A DNA stretch of 64,000 nt from JBFAPK01 sp040676675 (GTDB taxonomy: Bacteria > Actinomycetota > Actinomycetes > Mycobacteriales > Micromonosporaceae), in the NCBI RefSeq assembly GCF_040676675.1, contig NZ_JBFAPK010000048.1:1-64000 (forward strand). Reading direction: 5' to 3'. The position numbers and the translations under genes are program-made. A model generated the notes under the pieces. It was not told where the DNA came from, ran no database searches, and worked only from the letters and a program-made list of their open reading frames with translations. Below are positions 25,499-33,131 of this stretch, in pieces; position 1 is the stretch's first letter; each line of letters opens with the position of its first letter.

Positions 25499-26572
25499 AT
25501 GACGGACTTCCCGGCAACGAACCGGCGGCTCTCCCGCCGTACCCTGATGGCCATCACCGGAGCGGGCGCCGCCGCCACGGCCGCGGGCGCCGCGGTGCCC
25601 GGCGCCGCGCGGGGCGCGCGGCGCGGGGGCGACGGTGCCCCGAACGCCCGCCCGCTCGCCGACCCGGTCCTCGCGGCGTTCGCGCGGCACCGCATCGTGG
25701 CCATCGGCGAGATCCACGGTCAGCAGGCGCACCACGACGCGCTGGTGGCGCTGCTGACCGACCCGCGGCTGCCGATGGTGGTCGACGACATCGTCGTCGA
25801 GTTCGGCAACGCGCTGCACCAGCCCCTCGTGGACCGGTTCGTGGCGGGTTCCCCGGTCGAGGACCGCGACCTGCGCACGGTCTGGCGCGACACCACCCAG
25901 TCACCGGTCTCCACCTGGGACGCGCCCATGTACGAGCAGTTCTTCCGGACGGTGCGGGCGGTCAACTGGTCGCTGCCGCCGGGCCGGCGGATGCGCGTCC
26001 TGCTCGGCGATCCGCCGGTGGACTGGTCCCGGGTGCGCACGCCGGACGACCTGGCCCCCTTCGAGGACCGGGACGGCCACCTGGTCGCGGTGCTCCGGCG
26101 GGAGGTGCTCGACCGGGGGCGCCGGGCGCTGGTCTGCTACGGCAGCAACCACGTGAAGCACGCCCCGCCCGGGGCGCAGGGCGGTGGCGGCATCGCGCAC
26201 CTCGAAGCGGAGACCGGCCAGCGCGCTTACGTCGTCCTGGCGGGCGGCCATCCGCGTCTGGCGTCGAGCCGGCGGCCCGCGATCCTGCCGGTCGCCGGCA
26301 GCTGGCTGGAGTCCGCCGACAGCGCCGAGTTCCAGTACCTGCCCGGCAGGTGCGGGGTGCCGCTCGGCGGGCTGGCCGACGCCCTGCTCTACCTCGGGCA
26401 GGTCGGCGAGCAGACGGCGTCGCTGTGGAACCCGGCCATCTACCTGGATCCCGGGTACTGGGCGGAACTCCAGCGACGCAACGCGATCGTCGGCGACCCC
26501 GTCGACCTGGAGCAGCGGTACCGGCGGGAACAGTCGGTCGTCTGGCCGACGCCGGGTCCGTCGGACTGCTGA
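25499..26572 (+). CDS. TAT-exported ChaN/TIKI-like protein
   Basis: 357-residue predicted exported protein. The N-terminus has a twin-arginine signal, SRRTLMAITGAG followed by an Ala/Gly-rich hydrophobic stretch. The body begins with HRIVAIGEIHGQQAHHDALVALL, the metal/heme-pocket pattern of the ChaN/TIKI superfamily, then VVDDIVVEFGNALHQPLVDRFVAG and further on RALVCYGSNHVKH, a second conserved His segment. In that superfamily the members are heme-binding or metalloprotease-like; which applies here is not known. Start chosen at the ATG (25499) that directly precedes the signal peptide. It is divergent from the two-component genes by 98 bases and could be their target, although that is only inference. 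Confidence 0.6.
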   Translation: MTDFPATNRRLSRRTLMAITGAGAAATAAGAAVPGAARGARRGGDGAPNARPLADPVLAAFARHRIVAIGEIHGQQAHHDALVALLTDPRLPMVVDDIVVEFGNALHQPLVDRFVAGSPVEDRDLRTVWRDTTQSPVSTWDAPMYEQFFRTVRAVNWSLPPGRRMRVLLGDPPVDWSRVRTPDDLAPFEDRDGHLVAVLRREVLDRGRRALVCYGSNHVKHAPPGAQGGGGIAHLEAETGQRAYVVLAGGHPRLASSRRPAILPVAGSWLESADSAEFQYLPGRCGVPLGGLADALLYLGQVGEQTASLWNPAIYLDPGYWAELQRRNAIVGDPVDLEQRYRREQSVVWPTPGPSDC

Positions 26573-26574
26573 CC

Positions 26575-26599
26575 GGCCGCGGCTGGGGCCGCCGCGGCC
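26575..26599 (+). terminator. terminator of the ChaN-like gene
   Basis: Arms GGCCGCGGC (26575-26583) and GCCGCGGCC (26591-26599) with a 7-base loop begin 2 bases after the stop codon. No T-run. Confidence 0.6.
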
Positions 26600-26678
26600 G
26601 TCCGAGCCCGGCGGCCCCGAACCCGCCGGGTCCGGACGGCCAGCCCCGGCCGGTGCGAGGCACCGACCGGGGTCGGGC

Positions 26679-26697
26679 CCGGTGCGTCACGCACCGG
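26679..26697. terminator. hairpin in convergent intergenic region
   Basis: CCGGTGCG and CGCACCGG separated by TCA form a perfect 8-base-pair stem between two convergent genes. It probably ends the leftward transcript of the monooxygenase-fold gene. Confidence 0.45.
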
Positions 26698-26787
26698 TCA
26701 CCCGTGGTCGTGGCGGACCACCGGCAGGCTAACCCGGGGGTACGACAAAACCCGACTGGATTTCAGCGGCCGTGGGGCATGAACTTC

Positions 26788-27093
26788 TCAGCCGCCCGCC
26801 GTGGCCGGCACGTCCTCGAAGTGCTCGACCACGGGCGGGGCCGCGAAGTGCGGTCCGATCAGCGAGCGCCAGGTGGTGAAGCGCTCGGTGGCCCGGAAGT
26901 TCTCCTCGTGCGCGGCGACCGAGTCCCACTCCACCAGCAGCACGAACCGGGACGGCGACTCGATGCCGCGGGTCATCCGCACCGAGCGGCAGCCGGGCGT
27001 CTCGCCGAGGGTCCGGACGGCCTCCCGGTAGGCGGCGGTGAACGCCTCCTCCTGGCCGGGCACGACGTCGATCAACGCAACCTCAAGCACCAT
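26788..27093 (-). CDS. antibiotic biosynthesis monooxygenase (ABM) fold protein
   Basis: 101-residue protein with the dimeric ferredoxin-like ABM fold: MVLEVALIDVVPGQEEAFTAAYREAVRTLG, then GCRSVRMTRGIESPSRFVLLVEWDS and AHEENFRATERFTTWRSLIGPHF. Members include quinol monooxygenases (YgiN), heme-degrading enzymes and many of unknown role. Conserved His/Trp near the FTTW segment fit the family. The ATG at 27093 is used; the frame runs 19 codons further upstream without similarity. It stands alone, divergent from pnuC. Confidence 0.8.
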   Translation of the reverse strand: MVLEVALIDVVPGQEEAFTAAYREAVRTLGETPGCRSVRMTRGIESPSRFVLLVEWDSVAAHEENFRATERFTTWRSLIGPHFAAPPVVEHFEDVPATAGG

Positions 27094-27221
27094 GCCGGCA
27101 GCCTGCCATCGGCGACGGGGCGCACTCCGGGCGGGGTCGCCCGGTACCACCGTACGGGGGCAGACCCGGAGCCCACGCCGGACCTACGATGATCATTCGG
27201 GTACCGGGGAGAGGCGGCAGA

Positions 27222-27875
27222 ATGCTGGACTGGCTGAACAGCGCCGCGTTCGCGCTGCACGGCACGCCCACCACCTGGGCGGAGCTGCTCGGCTTCGCGA
27301 CCGGGGTGGTCAACGTGTGGCTGGTGGCCCGGCAGCGGGTCTGGAACTGGCCGGTGGGCATCGCCAACGTCCTGCTGCTGATGCTGCTCTTCTGGACCTC
27401 CGGCCTCTACGCCGACGCCGGGCTGCAGGTGGTCTACGTGGTGCTCGGGCTCTACGGCTGGTGGCTCTGGCTCTTCGGCGGCGAGGACCGCGGCCGGCTC
27501 TCGGTCCGGGCCACCGGTCGGGCCGAGTGGTGGGCCCTGGCGGCGGCCGGGCTCGTCCTCACCGTCGCGCTCTGGCAGTTCCTCGACCGGTTCACCGACT
27601 CGACCGTGCCGCTCGCGGACGCGGTCACCACGGCGCTGTCCCTGGTGGCCACGTACGGGCAGTCGCGCAAGCTGGTGGAGAGCTGGTGGGTCTGGATCGC
27701 CGCCGACGTGATCTACATCCCGCTCTACGCCTACAAGGGACTGCTCCTCACCGCCGGGCTCTACCTGGTCTTCCTGGCCCTCTGCGTGGTCGGGCTGCGG
27801 GCCTGGCGCGCCGACCTGCGGCGCGGCGCGCCGGTCCGACCGGTGGAGGCCGGCCCCGGACCGGTGGCCGCGTGA
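27222..27875 (+). CDS. pnuC: nicotinamide riboside/NMN transporter
   Basis: 217-residue membrane protein of the PnuC family, which imports nicotinamide riboside for NAD synthesis. Seen: TTWAELLGFATGVVNVWLVARQRVWNWPVGIANVLLLMLLFW, YADAGLQVVYVVLGLYGWWLWLFGG with the characteristic WxxW-type aromatic cluster, and SWWVWIAADVIYIPLYAYKGL near the C-terminus. About seven transmembrane segments. The ATG at 27222 has GGAGAGG about 8 bases upstream and gives MLDWLNS; a start 11 codons earlier is possible but lacks a ribosome-binding site. Its stop overlaps the nadR-like start (GTGA), so transporter and salvage enzyme are co-translated. Confidence 0.93.
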   Translation: MLDWLNSAAFALHGTPTTWAELLGFATGVVNVWLVARQRVWNWPVGIANVLLLMLLFWTSGLYADAGLQVVYVVLGLYGWWLWLFGGEDRGRLSVRATGRAEWWALAAAGLVLTVALWQFLDRFTDSTVPLADAVTTALSLVATYGQSRKLVESWWVWIAADVIYIPLYAYKGLLLTAGLYLVFLALCVVGLRAWRADLRRGAPVRPVEAGPGPVAA

Positions 27876-29065
27876 CCGGCGCGGCCGCCGCCGACCCCGG
27901 CCCGACCGGCGGGGGCCCGCATCCCCAGGGGCCGGCGGCGGGCGGCGCGGTCGCGGATGGTCCGGGGACGATCGCGGGTCCGGGCGACCGCGACGGTACC
28001 GGCGAGGTCCGGTTCGGACACGGGCTGATCGTCGGCAAGTTCTATCCGCCGCACGCGGGTCACCACGCGCTGGTCGAGGCGGCGGCGCGGCGCTGCGCGG
28101 AGGTGACCGTGGTGGTCGCCCCGTCGCGGCGCGAGTCGATCCCGCTGGAGTCGCGGCTGGCCTGGCTGCGCGAGGTACACGCGGGCGACCCGCACGTCCG
28201 CTTCGTCGGCGCGTACGACGACCACCCGGTGGACTACGCCGACCCGGCGATCTGGGACGCGCACTGCGAGGTGTTCCGGCGCGCGGCCGGTACGGACCGG
28301 GTCGACGCGGTCTTCTCGTCCGAGGCGTACGGCGCGGAGCTGGCCCGCCGGTTCTCGGCCGTACCGGTCTGCGTGGACCCGGGGCGCGCGGCCGTGCCGG
28401 TCTCGGGCACGGCGGTACGGGCGGATCCGGCGGGCAACTGGCGCTGGCTGAGCCCGCCCGTGCGGGCCTTCCTGGCCCGCCGGGTCGTGGTGGTCGGGGC
28501 CGAGTCGAGCGGCACCACCACGATGGCGCGGGCGCTGGCGGCGCACTACCGGACCCGGTGGGTGCCCGAGTACGGCCGGGAGCTGACCGCCCGCAAGCTC
28601 GCCGAGCTGCGGGTACGCCGACCGGACGCGACCGTCTTCGACGTGCGCTGGGATCGGGCCGACTTCCGCGAGGTGGTACGGGGCCAGCGGGCCGCTGAGG
28701 AGGCCGCGGCGCGGCTGGGCGGGCCGCTGCTGGTCTGCGACACCGACACGCGGGCGACCGCGGTCTGGGAGGAGCGGTACCTCGGCTCCGCCTCGCCGGA
28801 GGTGTTGGCCGCGGCCGGGAAGCCGGACCTGTACCTGCTCACCGACCACGCGGGCGTGCCGTTCGACGACGACGGGCTGCGGGACGGGGAACACCTGCGC
28901 GGGTGGATGACGGCCCGGTTCCGGGAGGTGCTCGCCGCGACCGGCGTACCGGTGGTCGAGCTGCGCGGTCCGCATCCCCGGCGCCTCGCCGCGGCGGTGG
29001 CGGCGTGCGACACGCTGTTGGCCGCCGGCTGGTCGTTCGCCGAACCGATCACCCCTCGCCGCTAG
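27872..29065 (+). CDS. nadR: NadR-like NMN adenylyltransferase / nicotinamide riboside kinase
   Basis: 397-residue bifunctional NAD salvage enzyme. After about 45 low-complexity residues comes a nucleotidyltransferase domain (about 50-215): LIVGKFYPPHAGHHALVEAA with the HxGH motif, and VDAVFSSEAYGAELARRF. The C-terminal domain (about 220-397) is the riboside kinase: VVVVGAESSGTTTMARALA, YGRELTA, LLVCDTDTRATAVW and DLYLLTDHAGVPFDDDGLRDG. The N-terminal helix-turn-helix of enterobacterial NadR is absent, so this is an enzyme rather than a repressor. Oddity: the P-loop reads GAESSGTTT, with Thr where the Walker A Lys is expected. Start GTG at 27872 overlaps the pnuC stop. Confidence 0.88.
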   Translation: MTGAAAADPGPTGGGPHPQGPAAGGAVADGPGTIAGPGDRDGTGEVRFGHGLIVGKFYPPHAGHHALVEAAARRCAEVTVVVAPSRRESIPLESRLAWLREVHAGDPHVRFVGAYDDHPVDYADPAIWDAHCEVFRRAAGTDRVDAVFSSEAYGAELARRFSAVPVCVDPGRAAVPVSGTAVRADPAGNWRWLSPPVRAFLARRVVVVGAESSGTTTMARALAAHYRTRWVPEYGRELTARKLAELRVRRPDATVFDVRWDRADFREVVRGQRAAEEAAARLGGPLLVCDTDTRATAVWEERYLGSASPEVLAAAGKPDLYLLTDHAGVPFDDDGLRDGEHLRGWMTARFREVLAATGVPVVELRGPHPRRLAAAVAACDTLLAAGWSFAEPITPRR

Positions 29066-29196
29066 GCCGTCGCGTTCCACCCCAGGTCAACCCCTAACAA
29101 CTAGCCTCCTAGGATGCCTAGGCGGTGTGACGGGAAGGTGAGATCCCGGACTCCGGGGTGCCGGTTGGCCGCGCGATACGCAACAATGGCGGCCAA

Positions 29197-29327
29197 GGAG
29201 GGGAGTATTCCCTCGCGATGATGTCGTCAACACGGTCGACGGTCGGTCATAACCGGCCCGAGCCCGGCATCGTCGGTCGTCGGTCGGCAGCGGGTGCAAC
29301 CGCTGCTCGATGGCGGGAGAGACCTCC
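29197..29327 (+). ncRNA. yybP-ykoY manganese riboswitch (predicted)
   Basis: The leader of terC has the pieces I know from the yybP-ykoY (Mn2+-sensing) riboswitch. These are GGGGAGTA at 29200-29207, TCGTCAACACGG around 29225-29235, CCGAGCCCGGCAT around 29258-29270, and a closing GGGAGAGACCTCC ending at 29327. GGAGG (29197-29201) can pair with CCTCC (29323-29327) to close the basal stem. The family typically controls Mn2+ exporters, TerC proteins and P-type ATPases, matching the gene 85 bases downstream. Basis: remembered consensus plus gene context; covariance was not computed. Confidence 0.75.
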
Positions 29328-29399
29328 GACAGTCAACTGTCAGCGCCCCTGTCCGGCCACGCACCGCGGGTGCCGGTTAAGCGGCGCCGCATGCCTGCC

Positions 29400-29404
29400 G
29401 GAGG
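29400..29404 (+). promoter_or_regulatory. ribosome-binding site deciding a TTG start for terC
   Basis: GGAGG with a 7-base spacer to a TTG codon at 29412. No ATG is present at a suitable distance; a GTG two codons later is less well spaced. This supports TTG as the start. Confidence 0.65.
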
Positions 29405-29411
29405 AATTGAG

Positions 29412-30410
29412 TTGGACGTGTCTGCCTGGGTATGGGCCGTAACTCTCGTCGCACTGACGGGTGTGTTGCTCGTCGATCTGCTGATCATCGGTCGGCGTCC
29501 GCACGAGCCGAGCATCCGTGAATCCAGCCTCTGGGTGGCCTTCTACGTGGCCCTGGCCCTGGTCTTCGGGGCCGGAATCTGGCTCGGCTTCGGGGGCACC
29601 CTGGCCGGTGAGTTCTACACCGGCTGGCTCACCGAGTACAGCCTCTCGGTGGACAACCTCTTCGTCTTCGTGATCATCATGGGCCGGTTCGCCGTGCCGC
29701 GGCAGTACCAGCAGAAGGTGCTGCTCATCGGCATCGTGCTGGCGCTGGTCATGCGCGGCGGGTTCATCGCCGCCGGTGCCGCGCTGATCTCGCAGTTCTC
29801 CTGGGTCTTCTACATCTTTGGCGCGTTCCTGGTCTACACCGCGATCAACTTCCTGCGGCAGGGCGAGCCGGACGAGGGCGACTTCAAGGAGAACGCGCTC
29901 ATCCGCTGGAGCCGCCGGGCACTGCCGGTCTCGCCCAACTTCGACGGCACCCGGCTCACCACGCGGGAGAACGGGCGCCGTCTGGTCACCCCGATGCTGA
30001 TCGTGATGATCGCCATCGGTACCACCGACCTGATCTTCGCGCTCGACTCGATCCCGGCGATCTTCGGTATCACCCAGGAGCCGTACCTGGTCTTCACCGC
30101 GAACGTCTTCGCGCTGATGGGGCTCCGGCAGCTCTACTTCCTGCTCGGCGGGCTGCTCGACCGGTTGATCTACCTCAACATCGGCCTCGCCGTGGTGCTC
30201 GGCTTCATCGGCGTCAAGCTGGTGCTGGAGGCGCTGGCCGACAACAACCTGCCGTTCGTCAACGGCGGCGAGCACGTCTCCTGGGCACCGCACGTGCCGA
30301 TCTGGCTCTCGCTCACCTTCATCCTGGGCTCGCTCGGCGTGGCGACCGTGGCCAGCCTGATCAAGTCGGCCCGGGACCGGCGGACGGCCAAGGAGGTCAC
30401 CCCGGTCTAG
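29412..30410 (+). CDS. TerC family membrane protein, probable Mn2+ exporter
   Basis: 332-residue integral membrane protein of the TerC/Alx family with about nine transmembrane segments. Conserved acidic motifs: TEYSLSVDNLFVFVIIMGRF and, in the second half, IGTTDLIFALDSIPAIFGIT, with Asp residues in membrane helices likely to bind metal. Also LRQLYFLLGGLLDRLIYLNIGLAVVLGFIGVKLVLE. TerC proteins in several bacteria export manganese or help metalate secreted enzymes, and the predicted Mn2+ riboswitch upstream fits this. TTG start selected by the strong GGAGG site. A 44-base perfect palindrome follows the stop. Confidence 0.9.
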   Translation: MDVSAWVWAVTLVALTGVLLVDLLIIGRRPHEPSIRESSLWVAFYVALALVFGAGIWLGFGGTLAGEFYTGWLTEYSLSVDNLFVFVIIMGRFAVPRQYQQKVLLIGIVLALVMRGGFIAAGAALISQFSWVFYIFGAFLVYTAINFLRQGEPDEGDFKENALIRWSRRALPVSPNFDGTRLTTRENGRRLVTPMLIVMIAIGTTDLIFALDSIPAIFGITQEPYLVFTANVFALMGLRQLYFLLGGLLDRLIYLNIGLAVVLGFIGVKLVLEALADNNLPFVNGGEHVSWAPHVPIWLSLTFILGSLGVATVASLIKSARDRRTAKEVTPV

Positions 30411-30419
30411 CGCGGTGTC

Positions 30420-30463
30420 GCCGGTACGGGGCGTCCCCTCGCGAGGGGACGCCCCGTACCGGC
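30420..30463. terminator. 44-bp perfect palindrome, bidirectional terminator
   Basis: Left arm 30420-30441 and right arm 30442-30463 are exact reverse complements with no spacer (core CCCCTCG/CGAGGGG). It lies 9 bases after the terC stop and 12 bases before the stop of the convergent GNAT gene, so it should end transcription from both sides. No T-run. Confidence 0.8.
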
Positions 30464-30475
30464 GTCCGTCGGGCC

Positions 30476-30910
30476 TCAGACGAGACGGTGCATCCCCACC
30501 GAGGCGGGCGCGGTCTCGGTGAAGCCGAATTTGGCGTAGAGGTGGCGGGCGTCGCCGTCGGCGATGAGCGAGACGTACGCGCCGGCCGGGGCGCGCCGTT
30601 CCAACTCGGTGGTGAGTGCGGTCATGATCCGCTTGCCGAGGCCCCGTCCCTGGTGCTCGGGGAGGACGCAGATGTCGACGACCTGGAAGAAGCAGCCCCC
30701 GTCGCCGACGACGCGACCCATCCCGACGGTCTCGCCGTCGTGCTCGACCGTGACGCCGTACCAGGTGTTCGGCAGTCCGGCCGCCGCCGCCTCGACGGGC
30801 TTGGCGCCCAGGCCCGTGCTGGCGCGCAGGTGGCGATAGGTCTCGACGGTCGGTACGCCGGGGCGGATCTCGTACCGGGTGCGGGCCTCCGACCCGGGGT
30901 CGGTGTCCAC
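30476..30910 (-). CDS. GNAT family N-acetyltransferase
   Basis: 144-residue acetyltransferase. Motif A is VVDICVLPEHQGRGLGKRIMTALTTELE (about residues 78-105), followed by YVSLIADGDARHLYAKFGFTET, matching small GNATs. The N-terminal part RPGVPTVETYRHLRASTGLGAKP is typical of a subgroup annotated only as GNAT. The GTG at 30910 lies 5 bases after the stop of the NlpC/P60 gene, so the two are probably co-transcribed. A link to murein-peptide recycling is suggested only by position; the acetyl acceptor is unknown. Confidence 0.8.
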   Translation of the reverse strand: MDTDPGSEARTRYEIRPGVPTVETYRHLRASTGLGAKPVEAAAAGLPNTWYGVTVEHDGETVGMGRVVGDGGCFFQVVDICVLPEHQGRGLGKRIMTALTTELERRAPAGAYVSLIADGDARHLYAKFGFTETAPASVGMHRLV

Positions 30911-30915
30911 GGGGC

Positions 30916-31842
30916 TCAGACGCGGTGGGCACCGACGAGGGTGGCCGCCCGCTCGGCGGGCAGCGGCTCCTCCAGCACCCGGCGGTTGGTGTAGCAGGCG
31001 TGCAGCATCCGCCGGTCGTCGCCGGGCCGGGCCGCCGCCGTGACGATGCCGATGTGGTGGATGGGGCGGCCGGGGCGGGCGAAGAAGTAGAGGTCGCCGG
31101 GCTGCTCGGTACCGAGCGGCAGGGGGGTGGTCGCCTCGGCCTGGTCGCCGGCGTCGCGGGGCAGCCGTACGCCGAACCGCCGCCAGGCCAGGTGCACGAG
31201 GCCGGAGCAGTCGATCCCGTACGCCGAGACGCCGCCCCAGATGTAGACGACGTCCCGCAGCCGGGCGGCGACCGCGAGCACCTCGGTCGCGTTCGGCGGC
31301 CGGTCCGGTACCGGTACCAGGTGGTTGTCGCGGGCCCAGAGCGGGCGGTCGTGGCCGGGCACCCGGACGGGGCGCCAGCCGCGCCGGCCCGGTCCGGCCG
31401 GGGTGAGCCGGGTGCCGATGACGACCCCGGCGACGACGACCGGCCCGTCCGGCGTGGCGTGCAGTGCGGTGGTGGTGGCGTCCACGACGAGCGGGTCGGC
31501 CGGCGGCGCCGGGTCCGGGTCGGGGAGCGGGGCGAGCTGTTCGACGGGGAGCCAGCCGGGGTAGCCGCGCGGGTCGAGGCTCGGCGCGGGCTGTTCGACG
31601 GCGACGAGCCGGGCCCAGCCGTCCGGTCGGATCTCCTCGACGAGGACCCGTTCGCCGAGCAGTAGTTGGCTGAGCACGCAGTCGCCGACCTGCTGCTCGG
31701 CGTCCATGGCCGAGATCCACGCCGGGATGTCGGTGTCCGGCGCCAGCGCCGGCGCGTCGATCGGGCGTACCTTGTCGGGGCCGGCCCAGAGGGTCGCCAC
31801 GGCGACCCGGACCTCCGCCTCCTGACCCGCCTGCAGCCTCAC
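30916..31842 (-). CDS. NlpC/P60 family C40 peptidase (YkfC-like)
   Basis: 308-residue cell-wall peptide peptidase. The C-terminal NlpC/P60 domain has the catalytic Cys in YGIDCSGLVHLAWRRFG (about residue 208), the His in PIHHIGIV and the third polar residue further on. N-terminal SH3-like segments (about 10-75 and 95-165, with GDCVLSQLLLGERVLVEE and DGWARLVAVEQ) match the YkfC-type gamma-D-Glu-diaminopimelate endopeptidases, which trim murein tripeptides in the cytoplasm; no signal peptide is seen. An epimerase of the Ala-Glu type is next upstream, supporting a recycling role. Start is a GTG at 31842. Confidence 0.85.
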   Translation of the reverse strand: MRLQAGQEAEVRVAVATLWAGPDKVRPIDAPALAPDTDIPAWISAMDAEQQVGDCVLSQLLLGERVLVEEIRPDGWARLVAVEQPAPSLDPRGYPGWLPVEQLAPLPDPDPAPPADPLVVDATTTALHATPDGPVVVAGVVIGTRLTPAGPGRRGWRPVRVPGHDRPLWARDNHLVPVPDRPPNATEVLAVAARLRDVVYIWGGVSAYGIDCSGLVHLAWRRFGVRLPRDAGDQAEATTPLPLGTEQPGDLYFFARPGRPIHHIGIVTAAARPGDDRRMLHACYTNRRVLEEPLPAERAATLVGAHRV

Positions 31843-31980
31843 GTCGGTCCCACCCTTCCGCGGCCGTGGCCGGTGCCGTCGGGCGCCGGTGCCGCCGGTT
31901 CCCGGTGGTGCGGGTGCTCCGATGTCCCGCGAGGATTTCCGCCGGGCGGCGTGGCCTATCGCCGAACCATATGAAAGTAA

Positions 31981-33087
31981 TTACCGAGAAGCAACGGTTG
32001 ATCGACTGTCAGTTTCAACCAGGCCGGCGATGCCCAGTCCCGGCCGGTCCGGGAGCACGACGGTGCCGTTGTCGTACCCGATGCCGCCGCGCACCGGCGT
32101 CCAGGCCAGCCACCAGGCGGCGTCGAGGTCGGCCACGGCGCTGGTGCCGTACGCGGCGACCAGGCTCGCGGCCGCCCCCACGCCGACCTGGCTCTCCATC
32201 ATCGACCCGACGAGCGTGCGCATCTCGTGCGCGGCGGCCAGCTCCAGCAGGGTACGGGCCGGGCCGATGCCGCCGCACTTGGCCAGCTTGACGTTGACCA
32301 TGTCGGCCGCCCGGCGGCGGATCACCTCGACCAGGTCGCGCACCCCGAAGACCGCCTCGTCGGCGAGGACCGGCACGTCCACCCGGTCGCTGACCCAGGC
32401 GAGGCCGTCCAGGTCCCACCGGGGCACCGGCTGCTCGACCAACTCCACGTCCAGGCCGGCGTCCTCGATGCCGCGGATCACCCGGACCGCCTCGCGCGGG
32501 GTCCAGCCCTGGTTGGCGTCGAGCCGGATGCGTATCTGCGCGCCGACGGCGGCCCGGACCGCCCGGACCCGCGCCACGTCGCCGGCCGCGTCCGTACCGA
32601 CCTTGAGTTTCAGCACGTCGAAGCCGTCGGCGACGCGCTGCTTCGCGATCGTGGCCAGGTCGACGGCGTCACCGGCGGAGAGGGTCACGTCGGTGGGCAC
32701 CCGGGTCGCGGTGCCGCCGAGCAGGCGCACCAGGGGGACGCCGAGCCGCCGGGCGGCCAGGTCGTGCAGGGCCACGTCCACCGCCGCCTTGGCGGCCTCG
32801 TTGCCGGCGACCGCCGCCCGTACCTGGGCGCAGCGGGCCACCAGGTCGTCCGGGTCCCGCCCGACCAGCAGCGGGGCCAGCATCTCGGTCACGCAGGCGC
32901 GCGCCCCGGCGACCGAGGCGCCGGTGACCTGCCAGACCTGGGGCGCCTCGCCGAAACCGGAGCGGCCGTCGCCGTCCACTACCTCCACGATGAGCGTCTC
33001 CACGGTGGTGGTACGCCGCAGCGCGGTGACGAACGGGGTGTGCAGCGGCGCGGATACGGTGTGGGTGCGTACGGCGGCGATCGGCAT
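31981..33087 (-). CDS. enolase-superfamily enzyme, probable L-Ala-D/L-Glu epimerase
   Basis: 368-residue member of the muconate-lactonising subgroup of the enolase superfamily. Seen: PTDVTLSAGDAV, the catalytic Lys pair in VLKLKVGTD, metal ligands in RIRLDANQGW, VELVEQPVPRWD and VPVLADEAVFG, and the second base in NVKLAKCGGI. The combination TDVTLS...KLKVG...KLAKCGG resembles dipeptide epimerases such as YkfB. Followed 138 bases later by the YkfC-like peptidase, it would convert L-Ala-D-Glu from murein to L-Ala-L-Glu. Substrate assignment in this superfamily is uncertain. ATG at 33087 is preferred over a GTG three codons earlier because AGGGTG precedes it at normal spacing. Confidence 0.8.
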   Translation of the reverse strand: MPIAAVRTHTVSAPLHTPFVTALRRTTTVETLIVEVVDGDGRSGFGEAPQVWQVTGASVAGARACVTEMLAPLLVGRDPDDLVARCAQVRAAVAGNEAAKAAVDVALHDLAARRLGVPLVRLLGGTATRVPTDVTLSAGDAVDLATIAKQRVADGFDVLKLKVGTDAAGDVARVRAVRAAVGAQIRIRLDANQGWTPREAVRVIRGIEDAGLDVELVEQPVPRWDLDGLAWVSDRVDVPVLADEAVFGVRDLVEVIRRRAADMVNVKLAKCGGIGPARTLLELAAAHEMRTLVGSMMESQVGVGAAASLVAAYGTSAVADLDAAWWLAWTPVRGGIGYDNGTVVLPDRPGLGIAGLVETDSRSTVASR

Positions 33088-33131
33088 GTGAGGCACCCTA
33101 TCGGCAGTCGACCGTTACCCGGGAGGGCCGG

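Larger units (their letters stand above)
29066..29411. other. leader region of terC
   Basis: A 346-base region. Its right half contains a predicted manganese riboswitch (listed separately), and a small inverted repeat GACAGT/ACTGTC at 29328-29341 follows. CCTAGG-rich sequence near 29105-29122 (CTAGCCTCCTAGGATGCCTAGG) has short inverted repeats that may belong to the nadR terminator or the promoter. No gene is supported. Confidence 0.5.
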
